DNA from: an uncultured Prevotella sp.
GTDB lineage: Bacteria; Bacteroidota; Bacteroidia; Bacteroidales; Bacteroidaceae
Assembly: GCA_934281565.1 (NCBI GenBank)
Contig: CAKQXI010000044.1
Location: 1 to 15,732 of the forward strand
Reading direction: 5' to 3'
DNA length: 15,732 nucleotides
The notes below the pieces were generated by a model. The model ran no database searches. It had not been told where the DNA came from and saw only the letters and a program-made list of their open reading frames with translations. Below are positions 1 to 7,233 of the stretch, one piece after another (positions within the stretch are counted from its first letter, which is position 1; every line of letters starts with the position of its first letter). A program made the position numbers and the translations under genes.

Positions 1-428
1 CCGAGCCTACTCCAACATTCTCTGCTTGCTTCGGTCAGGCATTCTTGGAGTTGCACCCAACTAAGTACGCTGAGGAATTGGTTAAGAAGATGGAGAAGAG
101 TGGTGCTAAGGCATACCTCGTTAACACAGGTTGGAACGGTACAGGCAAGCGTATCTCTATCCGCGATACACGTGGTATCATCGACGCTATCCTTGACCAC
201 TCAATCGACGCTGCTCCTACAAAGACTATCCCATTCTTCAACTTCGTAGTTCCTACACAGTTGGAAGGTGTAGATCCTAACATCTTGGATCCACGCGATA
301 CATATGCTAACGCATCTGAGTGGGAGGAGAAAGCTAAGGACTTGGCTGCTCGTTTCATCAAGAACTTCAAGAAGTACGAGGGTAACGAGGCTGGTAAGGC
401 ACTTGTTGCTGCTGGTCCACAGCTCTAA
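1..428 (+). CDS. pckA: Phosphoenolpyruvate carboxykinase (ATP), C-terminal part, truncated by window start
   Basis: The reading frame is open from base 3 to the stop at 426-428 and gives about 141 residues, so only the C-terminal quarter of the enzyme is present. It runs through the edge of the window, and the TTG at 45 is an internal Leu codon, not a start. The residues EPTPTFSACFGQAFLELHP, then NTGWNGTGKRISI and DTRGIIDAIL, are the conserved C-terminal stretch of ATP-dependent PEP carboxykinases. The family interconverts oxaloacetate plus ATP with PEP, CO2 and ADP in the cytoplasm. In succinate-producing Bacteroidota it usually runs in the CO2-fixing direction from PEP to oxaloacetate (established for relatives, inferred here). 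The P-loop and metal-binding residues lie upstream of the window. A strong terminator follows within 30 bases, so this gene ends its transcription unit. Confidence 0.95.
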   Translation, partial: EPTPTFSACFGQAFLELHPTKYAEELVKKMEKSGAKAYLVNTGWNGTGKRISIRDTRGIIDAILDHSIDAAPTKTIPFFNFVVPTQLEGVDPNILDPRDTYANASEWEEKAKDLAARFIKNFKKYEGNEAGKALVAAGPQL

Positions 429-454
429 TTTGAACTTTTGAGATCCAAGTATAT

Positions 455-494
455 AAAATCCCGTCTTCCTCGTAAGAGGAGCGGGATTTTTTTT
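455..494 (+). terminator. Intrinsic terminator after pckA
   Basis: The arm ATCCCG (458-463) pairs with CGGGAT (482-487). It is extended outward by an A-run/T-run pairing and inward by a TCCTC/GAGGA-type helix with small bulges and a GTAA loop (472-475). A run of eight T follows (487-494). It separates pckA from the downstream cluster. Confidence 0.9.
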
Positions 495-612
495 GTCTTT
501 AAAATCTGCGAAATCAGTGAGAGAAATCACTAAAAAACTTAAAAATACCAGTTAAAATCAATAATTTGCATAATAAAGCACCTAAAAGGGCTTATTTTTG
601 AAGAATTCTCCG

Positions 613-620
613 TAAATTTG
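613..620 (+). promoter_or_regulatory. Bacteroidota -7 promoter box for the lipoprotein-uppS-bamA cluster
   Basis: TAAATTTG fits the Bacteroidota primary-sigma -7 consensus TAnnTTTG exactly and is followed by C, as is common. It lies 24 bases before the ATG at 645, implying a short leader of roughly 20 bases. No good TTTG -33 element is visible at the expected distance, where the sequence is only T-rich. The pckA terminator lies just upstream, so a promoter is needed here. Confidence 0.65.
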
Positions 621-644
621 CAGCTAAAAAATAATTAGAACGGA

Positions 645-2039
645 ATGAAAAGGAAGTTTTTTGCTTTCATCTTGCTTTTTACAGCAGGTTTGTCGTTGTC
701 TTCATGCTTAAATTCTGATGACAATAGTAATGTCGAATATACCCATGATACGGCTATCACGGCTTTTTCCATTGGTACGGTTAAGAGATATTATCAAGCT
801 AAGAGCTCTACGACAAAAAAAGATACAACTTTGACGGCTGATGTAACTGGGTCAAGTTATAAATTCTATATAGATCAGACTACTCGCCAGATCTATAACC
901 CCGATTCGTTGCCAAAGGGAACGAAACTTTCTGCGGTGCTAACCTCTGTTACGGTAAAGCAAAGCAGTCCTGTTGTATGGATGAAAACTAATGTAGACTC
1001 CATACAGTCTTATTATTCAAGTACTGATTCGGTAGACCTCTCTACTCCAAGAAAGTTGCGTGTGTTTAATAATGATTATACAGCATACGTAACTTATACA
1101 GTCAATGTAAATGTCCATAAGGAGTCTGCGGATTCTTTCCAATGGCATAGTTTGTCTAATCAGAACGCCCAAATAGCAGCTTTGCAAGGCTTGAAAGCTG
1201 TTTCTATGGGTGGCAATATCTATGTGTTTGGAACAGATGGCAATAATTTGAAAGTTTATAAGACATTAAATAGCGATGGGAAGTCATGGAATGAGGTGAC
1301 TCCATCAATAACGTATGGCAAGGATGCTTATAAGAATGTAGTTGCTTTGGATAATGCGATCTATCTATTGGATAAAAATAAGATATATCAGTCTTCCGAT
1401 GCTACTTCCTGGCACGAGGTAGGTGGTGATGCATCGTTGGTACAGTTGATAGGTGCCAGCAGCAAGTATCTCTATGCTTATACAGCCACAGGCATATCCG
1501 TATCAAAGGATAAGGGAGTGACATGGGAAGAAGAAAAACTGGATGCAAGTTTGGATTCTCTGCCAACTCACAGTCTTTCACTCAATGTGGCAAGTATCGC
1601 TTCTGTCAAGAATGCGGAGAACTTATTGCTGCTTGGCGTTCATCAGAAGACAGCCGATCATGGAGATACAATCGCCGTATCATGGATTCATACACTCGAT
1701 TATGACGATGCGGAGGCAAGCAAGTGGAATTATGTCGAGTATGACAAGAACCAACAAGGAAAGTTACCATACGCTTCACAAGTGATGGTGGCAGCAAGTG
1801 ACAGTGGCTATGTGGCATTGACAAGTGCAGGGAAGTGGTATAACAGCAAGAACGGTGGCTTGACATGGAATGTGGATACCGCCGTTGTCATGCCAACTGC
1901 TTTCAATGGTGCCAATCAGTTTGTGCTTGTAAGAGACGAGAACAAGTACTATTGGCTCATTAGTGCCAAGACAGGCAACGTATGGAAAGGTCGCTATAAT
2001 AAGGATGGATGGCGTAAGGAACAGACCTCCTTTGAGTAG
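645..2039 (+). CDS. DUF6242-like outer-membrane/periplasmic lipoprotein with Asp-box-like repeats
   Basis: This 464-residue protein has a lipoprotein signal: a basic MKRK start, a hydrophobic stretch, then lipobox LSSC with acylated Cys21, followed by the acidic residues SDDNSN. The N-terminal third (about 30-155) is Ser/Thr/Tyr-rich and looks like a beta-sandwich domain. From about residue 165 onward there are recurring Asp-box-like segments ending in an aromatic strand: SDGKSWNEV (about 209), SSDATSWHEV (about 249), SKDKGVTWEEE (about 287) and SKNGGLTWNVD (about 401). This pattern suggests a BNR/sialidase-like beta-propeller. It resembles the family I know as DUF6242, a Bacteroidota lipoprotein group without assigned function. 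No sialidase catalytic residues can be recognised, so enzymatic activity should not be assumed. It is first in the cluster, 27 bases before uppS and close to bamA, so a role at the outer membrane is inferred. Confidence 0.8.
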   Translation: MKRKFFAFILLFTAGLSLSSCLNSDDNSNVEYTHDTAITAFSIGTVKRYYQAKSSTTKKDTTLTADVTGSSYKFYIDQTTRQIYNPDSLPKGTKLSAVLTSVTVKQSSPVVWMKTNVDSIQSYYSSTDSVDLSTPRKLRVFNNDYTAYVTYTVNVNVHKESADSFQWHSLSNQNAQIAALQGLKAVSMGGNIYVFGTDGNNLKVYKTLNSDGKSWNEVTPSITYGKDAYKNVVALDNAIYLLDKNKIYQSSDATSWHEVGGDASLVQLIGASSKYLYAYTATGISVSKDKGVTWEEEKLDASLDSLPTHSLSLNVASIASVKNAENLLLLGVHQKTADHGDTIAVSWIHTLDYDDAEASKWNYVEYDKNQQGKLPYASQVMVAASDSGYVALTSAGKWYNSKNGGLTWNVDTAVVMPTAFNGANQFVLVRDENKYYWLISAKTGNVWKGRYNKDGWRKEQTSFE

Positions 2040-2066
2040 TGTACATATATAATAAATAAAGATAAG

Positions 2067-2816
2067 ATGGACAACTTAGATATGAACAGAGTGCCAGAGC
2101 ACATCGCTGTCATCATGGACGGCAATGGTCGCTGGGCAATGGAGCGTGGCAAGGCAAGAAGCTATGGGCATCAAGCAGGAGTGGACACTGTGCGCCGTAT
2201 AACCAAGGAGTGTACGCGCCTTGGCGTGAAGTATCTCACGCTCTATACATTCTCTACCGAGAACTGGAATCGTCCTGCCGATGAGGTCGCTGCCTTGATG
2301 GGCTTGGTGCTTACTTCTCTGGAAGATGAGATCTTTATGAAGAACAATGTCCGTTTCCGTGTAATCGGTGATGTCAAGAGATTGCCACAACAAGTGCAAG
2401 ACAAGTTACAGGAGACCATGGAGCATACGGAAAAGAATGATGCCATGACCATGGTCGTGGCATTGAGCTATTCTTCTCGGTGGGAAATTGTTGAAGCCAT
2501 GAGAAGAACGGTGAAAGAAGCCATGGACAAGGGGGCAAACTGCTATGCAGACATAGAGAAGTCTTTGACCGAGGAGAATTTCTGCCAGCATTTGGATACT
2601 CAGTTCATGCCTGATCCCGACCTCTTGATTCGTACTGGCGGAGAACTGCGTATCAGCAATTACCTGTTATGGCAGATTGCTTATTCTGAACTATATTTCT
2701 GTGATACTTATTGGCCAGACTTCTCGGAAGAAGATTTGCAGAAAGCCATTGTCAGTTATCAGCAACGTCAACGCAGGTTTGGAAAAACAGAGGCGCAAGT
2801 AGAGGAAAATCAATAA
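2067..2816 (+). CDS. uppS: Isoprenyl transferase (undecaprenyl diphosphate synthase)
   Basis: This 249-residue cis-prenyltransferase adds cis isoprene units from isopentenyl diphosphate to farnesyl diphosphate, giving the C55 lipid carrier used for peptidoglycan and surface polysaccharides. It acts at the cytoplasmic side of the inner membrane. All family motifs are visible: HIAVIMDGNGRWA (12-24) with catalytic Asp18, GHQAGVDTVRRI (about 35-46), TLYTFSTENWNRP, and near the C-terminus RTGGELRISNYLLWQ followed by AYSELYF and WPDF. Length is normal for the family. The ATG at 2067 places the DGNGRW motif at the usual distance from the N-terminus. ATG 2082 (Met6) is a possible alternative. It sits between the lipoprotein gene (27 bases upstream) and bamA (40 bases downstream), the usual uppS-bamA linkage of Bacteroidota and many other bacteria. 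Confidence 0.96.
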   Translation: MDNLDMNRVPEHIAVIMDGNGRWAMERGKARSYGHQAGVDTVRRITKECTRLGVKYLTLYTFSTENWNRPADEVAALMGLVLTSLEDEIFMKNNVRFRVIGDVKRLPQQVQDKLQETMEHTEKNDAMTMVVALSYSSRWEIVEAMRRTVKEAMDKGANCYADIEKSLTEENFCQHLDTQFMPDPDLLIRTGGELRISNYLLWQIAYSELYFCDTYWPDFSEEDLQKAIVSYQQRQRRFGKTEAQVEENQ

Positions 2817-2856
2817 GAAAGAGAAACAAACAAGAACATATATAGACAAGAGATAA

Positions 2857-5493
2857 ATGAAGAATAGGAGAAAGTTTTTCATCCTGATGCTCGGCGTCAC
2901 GGCTGGTATGCAGGCTCAAGCACAGGACAAAATCATCAATCCAGACATCTCGTACGCTGGCACTCCACGAACATTGACAATAGGTGGCATCAGCGTATCG
3001 GGCGTAGAAGGGTATGAGGATTATGTGCTTACTGGTATTTCTGGATTGACGGTAGGTGAACGAATTGATGTACCTGGCGATGCGATAACCAATGCGGTGA
3101 AACGCTATTGGAAGCATGGCTTGTTTTCCAAGGTGGCTATTGCTGCTGACTCTATCGTAGGTGAGAAACTTTATCTACATATTTACTTGGCTGTTCGTCC
3201 TCGTATTTCCAATATCAATTATATAGGATTGAAGAAAAGCGAGCGTGAGGATATGGAACAGAAGCTGGGTATGGTAAAGGGTACTCAGGTTACACCGAAT
3301 ATGCTTGACCGTGCTAAGATTTTAGCTAAGAAATATTTTGACGACAAAGGTTTCAAGAACGCCGATATTCAGATTAACCAGCGTGATGATTCCTCTGCCA
3401 AGAACCAAGTGATTTTGGATGTCATTGTTGATAAGAAAGAGAAAATCAAGGTACATCATATTTATATTGATGGGAATGAAGCTCTTTCCAATCGCAAGAT
3501 TAAAGGTGGACTCTTTTCAAAAGGTGCCTTTGCAAAGACTCATGAGGCAGGAAAGCTCTCTACTTTCTTGAAAGCCAAGAAGTTTACACCAGAGAGATGG
3601 AAAGAAGACAAGCAGAAGTTGGTTGATAAGTATTATGAGAATGGTTTCCGTGATGCGCAAATCCTTGCGGATAGCGTTGTCAACTATGACAGCAAGCACG
3701 TGGACATCTATCTAAAGGTAGAGGAAGGCAAGAAGTATTATATCCGCAACATTACTTGGGTGGGCAATACCGTTTATTCTACCGATTACTTGAATGCCGT
3801 ATTGGGCATGAGACATGGCAACGTGTATAACCAGAAATTGTTGCATAAGCGTTTGAACGAGGATGACGATGCGGTAGGTAACCTCTATTATAACAATGGT
3901 TATGTGTTCTCTAACATCAACCCTGCCGAGATTAACATTGACGGTGATTCCATTGACTTGGAAATGCGTGTTACCGAAGGTCCTCAGGCTTATTTGAGCC
4001 ATGTACGCATCAATGGTAATACTCGACTTTATGAGAATGTTGTCCGTCGTGAGCTTCGTACTAAGCCGGGCGACTTATTCTCAAAGGAAGCTATCATGCG
4101 TTCAGCTCGTGAGTTGGCTTCTATGGGACATTTCGACCCAGAAAAGGTTAGCCCGGATATTAAGCCAAACTATGAGGATGGTACTGTTGATGTCAACTGG
4201 AACTTGGAGCAGAAAAGCAATGACCAGATTGAGTTCTCGCTTGGTTGGGGACAGACTGGTGTCATCGGTCGCATTGGCTTGAAGTTGAACAACTTCTCCA
4301 TGGCAAACCTCTTTAACAAGAACAAGGAACACCGTGGCATCATGCCTGTTGGTGATGGTGAAGTGCTCAGTATCGGTGCACAAACCAACGGTACTTATTA
4401 TCAGTCATATAACGTAAGCTACTCTACCAACTGGTTTGGTGGCAAACGTCCTGTACAGTTCAGCGTTGGTGCATATTATAGCAAGTCTACCGATGTGTCA
4501 AGCAACTATTACAATAGTGCTTACATGAACAATTACTATTCTTCATTGTATGGTTATGGTAGCAGCTATTATAACAACTATGAGAATTATTATGATCCTG
4601 ATAAGTACATCCAGATGGTAGGCGTAAGCCTCGGTTGGGGTAAACGCCTCCGCTGGCCAGACGACTATTTTACTTTGTCGGTACAGTTGGGCTACCAGCG
4701 TTACATGATGAAGAACTGGCGTTATATGTTGATGACCAATGGTAATGCCAACAACTTGAATGTTACTATCGCATTGAACCGTTCTTCAACAGATAACCAA
4801 CTCTTTCCACGCCGTGGTTCTGAGTTCGAGGCAAGTGTTGCACTTACTCCACCATGGAGCTTGTTTGATGGCAAGGACTACAAGACCTTGGCAACCAATG
4901 CGAAGTCTCCAACTTATTCGGAGGAGCAGCAAGAGAAATATCGTTGGATAGAGTATCACAAGTGGAAGTTTAAGTCAAAGACCTATACGGCCTTGAGCGG
5001 TGGTCAGAAATGTTTCGTCTTGATGACTCGTGTAGAACTTGGTTTGTTAGGTTCCTACAACAAGTACAAAAAGAGCCCATTCGAGACTTACTATGTAGGT
5101 GGTGATGGCATGAGTGGATATTCTTCAACCTATGGTGAGGAAACAATCGGACTCCGTGGTTATGAGAATGGTTCCGTATCATACAGTCGTACCACAGGTT
5201 ATTATGCATACGCTTATGACCGCTTCTCATTGGAGCTTCGCTATCCATTCCTCTTGGGCAATACTACTATTTATGGCTTGGGCTTCGTAGAGGCAGGTAA
5301 TGCTTGGTATGAGACCAAAGACTTCAATCCATTCAACATGAAGCGTTCTGCTGGTGTTGGTGTTCGTATCTTCTTGCCAATGGTTGGCTTGATGGGTATC
5401 GACTGGGCATACGGTTTCGACAATGTATGGAACGGCAGTACATACCAAAAAGGTGGAAGCCACTTCCATTTCATCTTGGGTCAGGAGTTCTAA
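2857..5493 (+). CDS. bamA: Outer membrane protein assembly factor BamA
   Basis: This 878-residue Omp85 protein folds and inserts beta-barrel proteins into the outer membrane. The signal peptide (1-22) ends AQA with Gln23 as the mature N-terminus. Five POTRA domains follow at about 38-115, 116-195, 196-291, 293-375 and 377-453, each recognisable by a strand plus a G/N-rich turn (for example INYIGLKKSE, IYIDGNEAL, ITWVGNTVY, VRINGNTRL). The 16-strand barrel starts near 457 (IEFSLGWGQ). The conserved lid-loop motif of Omp85 proteins appears as GLRGY (765-769), and the chain ends in Phe (HFHFILGQEF), the outer-membrane protein C-terminal signature. A Tyr/Asn-rich loop occupies 549-584. Length is a little above E. 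coli BamA, consistent with larger loops. The OmpH genes immediately downstream are the usual partners. Confidence 0.97.
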   Translation: MKNRRKFFILMLGVTAGMQAQAQDKIINPDISYAGTPRTLTIGGISVSGVEGYEDYVLTGISGLTVGERIDVPGDAITNAVKRYWKHGLFSKVAIAADSIVGEKLYLHIYLAVRPRISNINYIGLKKSEREDMEQKLGMVKGTQVTPNMLDRAKILAKKYFDDKGFKNADIQINQRDDSSAKNQVILDVIVDKKEKIKVHHIYIDGNEALSNRKIKGGLFSKGAFAKTHEAGKLSTFLKAKKFTPERWKEDKQKLVDKYYENGFRDAQILADSVVNYDSKHVDIYLKVEEGKKYYIRNITWVGNTVYSTDYLNAVLGMRHGNVYNQKLLHKRLNEDDDAVGNLYYNNGYVFSNINPAEINIDGDSIDLEMRVTEGPQAYLSHVRINGNTRLYENVVRRELRTKPGDLFSKEAIMRSARELASMGHFDPEKVSPDIKPNYEDGTVDVNWNLEQKSNDQIEFSLGWGQTGVIGRIGLKLNNFSMANLFNKNKEHRGIMPVGDGEVLSIGAQTNGTYYQSYNVSYSTNWFGGKRPVQFSVGAYYSKSTDVSSNYYNSAYMNNYYSSLYGYGSSYYNNYENYYDPDKYIQMVGVSLGWGKRLRWPDDYFTLSVQLGYQRYMMKNWRYMLMTNGNANNLNVTIALNRSSTDNQLFPRRGSEFEASVALTPPWSLFDGKDYKTLATNAKSPTYSEEQQEKYRWIEYHKWKFKSKTYTALSGGQKCFVLMTRVELGLLGSYNKYKKSPFETYYVGGDGMSGYSSTYGEETIGLRGYENGSVSYSRTTGYYAYAYDRFSLELRYPFLLGNTTIYGLGFVEAGNAWYETKDFNPFNMKRSAGVGVRIFLPMVGLMGIDWAYGFDNVWNGSTYQKGGSHFHFILGQEF

Positions 5494-5494
5494 T

Positions 5495-5527
5495 GAATTA
5501 AGAATGAATAATTAAGAATTGATAATT
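5495..5527. repeat. AT-rich spacer repeat (TTAAGAAT family), copy 1
   Basis: The gap between bamA and the first OmpH gene holds GAATTAAGAAT (5495-5505), then GAATAATTAAGA (5506-5517) running into AATTAAGAATTGATAATT (5510-5527). The last 18-mer matches 8072-8089 with one mismatch, and GAATAATTAAGA recurs exactly at 8096-8107. These look like copies of a short intergenic spacer repeat rather than coding or promoter sequence. Confidence 0.6.
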
Positions 5528-5530
5528 CGT

Positions 5531-5535
5531 GGAGG
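5531..5535 (+). promoter_or_regulatory. Shine-Dalgarno-like site fixing the start of the first OmpH gene
   Basis: GGAGG ends 7 bases before ATG 5543. Clear Shine-Dalgarno sequences are rare in Bacteroidota and this is the only strong one noticed in the window. It supports ATG 5543 over the in-frame upstream TTG at 5519, which would put eight residues in front of a perfectly good signal peptide. Confidence 0.65.
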
Positions 5536-5542
5536 TATTCTT

Positions 5543-6055
5543 ATGAAGAAGATAATGTTGATGCTGGTGATGGCTGTAGTAGCCATCACGGCAAACGCTC
5601 AGAAGTATGCGCTGGTAGACATGGAATATATCTTGAGAAATCTACCTGCTTATGAGAGAGCTAATGAACAGCTCAATCAGCTTAATGCGACATGGCAGGC
5701 AGAGGTGGAGACAATCAATGCCCAGGCAAGTACGATGTACAAGAACTATCAGAATGAGTCGGCTTATCTTTCTCAGGAACAGAAGAAAGCAAAGCAAGAT
5801 GCCATCATGAAGAAAGAGAAAGAAGCCAGTGACCTAAAGAAGAAATACTTTGGTCCTGACGGGGAACTCTCAAGGAAACGTGAGGTGCTGATGGAACCTA
5901 TCCAGGAGGCGATATACAATGCCGTAAAGGAAGTGTCTAACTTGCATGGGTATATGCTTGTCATCGACAGAGCCAGCAATAGCGGTATCATTTTTGCATC
6001 TCCAAAGATAGATATTAGCAATGAAGTGCTACAAAAATTAGGTTATTCCAAATAA
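5543..6055 (+). CDS. OmpH/Skp family periplasmic chaperone, copy 1
   Basis: This 170-residue protein starts at ATG 5543, supported by the GGAGG at 5531-5535 and by the signal peptide MKKIMLMLVMAVVAITANAQ, cut after Ala19 to leave Gln20. The mature start KYALVDMEYILRNLPAYERAN is the typical OmpH/Skp opening strand and helix. A long charged, Gln/Lys/Glu-rich coiled-coil section follows (about 40-110, the tentacle helices of Skp). The C-terminal part folds back with MEPIQEAIYNAVKEVSNLHGYMLVIDRAS, matching the family's closing helix and strand. Skp-type proteins are periplasmic trimers that hold unfolded outer-membrane proteins on the way to the BAM machinery. The location 49 bases behind bamA fits this. 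It shares architecture but only modest sequence with the two following OmpH genes. Confidence 0.9.
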   Translation: MKKIMLMLVMAVVAITANAQKYALVDMEYILRNLPAYERANEQLNQLNATWQAEVETINAQASTMYKNYQNESAYLSQEQKKAKQDAIMKKEKEASDLKKKYFGPDGELSRKREVLMEPIQEAIYNAVKEVSNLHGYMLVIDRASNSGIIFASPKIDISNEVLQKLGYSK

Positions 6056-6061
6056 TAATGC

Positions 6062-6069
6062 TATCTTTG
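6062..6069 (+). promoter_or_regulatory. Bacteroidota -7 promoter box for OmpH copy 2
   Basis: TATCTTTG, followed by C, matches TAnnTTTG exactly. It lies 6 bases after the stop of OmpH copy 1 and 46 bases before ATG 6116. No convincing -33 TTTG is visible, as that region is the 3' end of the upstream gene. It predicts a leader of about 40 bases. Confidence 0.65.
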
Positions 6070-6115
6070 CACCCACAACGGATTTATAAGAATAATAATT
6101 TAAAAAGAATAGAAA

Positions 6116-6601
6116 ATGAAAAAGCTAGTTTTAATGTTGATGCTTCTTGCCCCAATGACTATGATGGCACAGAAGTTTGGTAAGGTCAACACACAGAGTA
6201 TCATGCAGTCTATGCCTGAGGTTTCCAAGGCGAACGGCGAGATGGAAGCTCTCCAGAAGCAGAAAGAGAACGACTTGAAGGCTATGCAGGACGAGTTCAA
6301 TCGCAAGGCTGATGAGTACCAGAAAGGTGCCAGCACGATGAACGCTACGGCAAAGCAGCAGAAGGAGACTGAGTTGCAGGGCTTGCAGCAGAAGATTCAA
6401 CAGGCATACCAAGATGGTCAGCAGGAGCTTCAGAAGAAAAGCAGTGAGTTGATGCAGCCTATCATCGAGAAGGTGCGCAATGCCATCAGCGCAGTAGGCA
6501 AGGCTGGCGGTTATACATACATCTTTGAGGAGGGTGCTGCTGTCTATACTGGCGACACTGTAAAGGATGTTACGGCAGAAGTAACAGCAAAGCTCAAGTA
6601 A
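6116..6601 (+). CDS. OmpH/Skp family periplasmic chaperone, copy 2
   Basis: This 161-residue protein has signal peptide MKKLVLMLMLLAPMTMMAQ, with cleavage predicted after Ala18 to leave Gln19. The mature opening KFGKVNTQSIMQSMPEVSKAN matches the OmpH/Skp start. A central coiled coil very rich in Gln, Lys and Glu (about 40-115) follows, and the end ELMQPIIEKVRNAISAVGKAGGYTYIFEEG is the most canonical family C-terminus of the three copies. The length equals that of E. coli Skp. Its expected role is chaperoning outer-membrane proteins in the periplasm. Unlike its neighbours it has its own upstream promoter box (6062-6069) and its own downstream terminator (6627-6659), so it is probably transcribed independently and perhaps more strongly. 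That last point is inference. Confidence 0.93.
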   Translation: MKKLVLMLMLLAPMTMMAQKFGKVNTQSIMQSMPEVSKANGEMEALQKQKENDLKAMQDEFNRKADEYQKGASTMNATAKQQKETELQGLQQKIQQAYQDGQQELQKKSSELMQPIIEKVRNAISAVGKAGGYTYIFEEGAAVYTGDTVKDVTAEVTAKLK

Positions 6602-6626
6602 GTTAGCGTTTTTTAATAAGATAAAG

Positions 6627-6659
6627 AAAGAGGGCAGGCAGCAGTGCCTGCCCTCTTTT
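6627..6659 (+). terminator. Intrinsic terminator between OmpH copies 2 and 3
   Basis: The arm GAGGGCAGGCA (6630-6640) pairs perfectly with TGCCTGCCCTC (6645-6655) around a 4-base loop GCAG. AAA (6627-6629) on the left pairs with the T-run (6656-6659) on the right. The GC-rich 11-bp stem followed by T makes it strong. It lies only 19 bases before the next start codon, so it may act as a partial terminator within the cluster. Confidence 0.92.
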
Positions 6660-6678
6660 CAATTAAAAGGTATCATTC

Positions 6679-7233
6679 ATGAGAAAAATATTCTTTTATA
6701 TCGCCCTCGCTTTCATGCCAATGGCGGTTGCAGCCCAGCAAGAGACCAGTGGAATGCCGATTGCCATCAACCAGAATGTGGCAGGTTCCGCTTTGCGCTT
6801 CGGATATTTCAGCTATGACGAAGTCTTTCATACCATGCCTGGTTACACGATAGCCAAGCATAATATGGACGACCTTCGAGCAAAATATGATGCAGAGACA
6901 AAACGTGCCGAAGATGAGTTTAATGTTAAGTATGAGGAGTTCCTTGATGGACAACGTTCTTTCGCTCCATCAATCTTGGAGAAACGCCAAGCGGAAATCC
7001 GTGAGTTGATGGAAAAGAATGTGGCTTTCAAGGCAGAAGCAGAACGCTTGCTTCAACAGGCGGAGAAAGAGGCATACGCTCCCTTGAAGCGCAAGATTAA
7101 CGTAGCCTTGCAAAGAATAGGCAAGGCTAAAGGATATGCTTTCATACTGAATACCGATAGCGATGCCACTCCATACGTCGATGCTACGATGGGTGAGGAT
7201 ATTACCGCCTTGTTAAAGGAGAGTGTAAAATGA
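6679..7233 (+). CDS. OmpH/Skp family periplasmic chaperone, copy 3
   Basis: This 184-residue protein has signal peptide MRKIFFYIALAFMPMAVAAQ, cut after Ala19 to leave Gln20. A spacer of about 20 residues (QETSGMPIAINQNVAGSAL) precedes the family opening RFGYFSYDEVFHTMPGYTIAKH. The coiled-coil segment (about 70-125) is charged and less Gln-rich than in copy 2. The C-terminus YAPLKRKINVALQRIGKAKGYAFILNTDSD is the usual OmpH closing element. The extra N-terminal segment distinguishes it from copies 1 and 2. Its stop overlaps the murI start (ATGA, 7230-7233), so the two are translationally coupled. A strong terminator lies directly upstream and no promoter box fits in the 19-base gap, so expression should depend on read-through or a promoter inside the upstream gene. 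Confidence 0.9.
   Translation: MRKIFFYIALAFMPMAVAAQQETSGMPIAINQNVAGSALRFGYFSYDEVFHTMPGYTIAKHNMDDLRAKYDAETKRAEDEFNVKYEEFLDGQRSFAPSILEKRQAEIRELMEKNVAFKAEAERLLQQAEKEAYAPLKRKINVALQRIGKAKGYAFILNTDSDATPYVDATMGEDITALLKESVK

Noticed and set aside
516..531. Small hairpin AGTGA/TCACT in the pckA downstream region
   Set aside because: The stem is only 5 bp and is followed by A-rich sequence on the + strand. It is too short to call, although a T-run lies on the other strand.
5519..5542. TTG start for OmpH copy 1
   Set aside because: It would precede the GGAGG site and spoil the signal peptide. ATG 5543 fits both.
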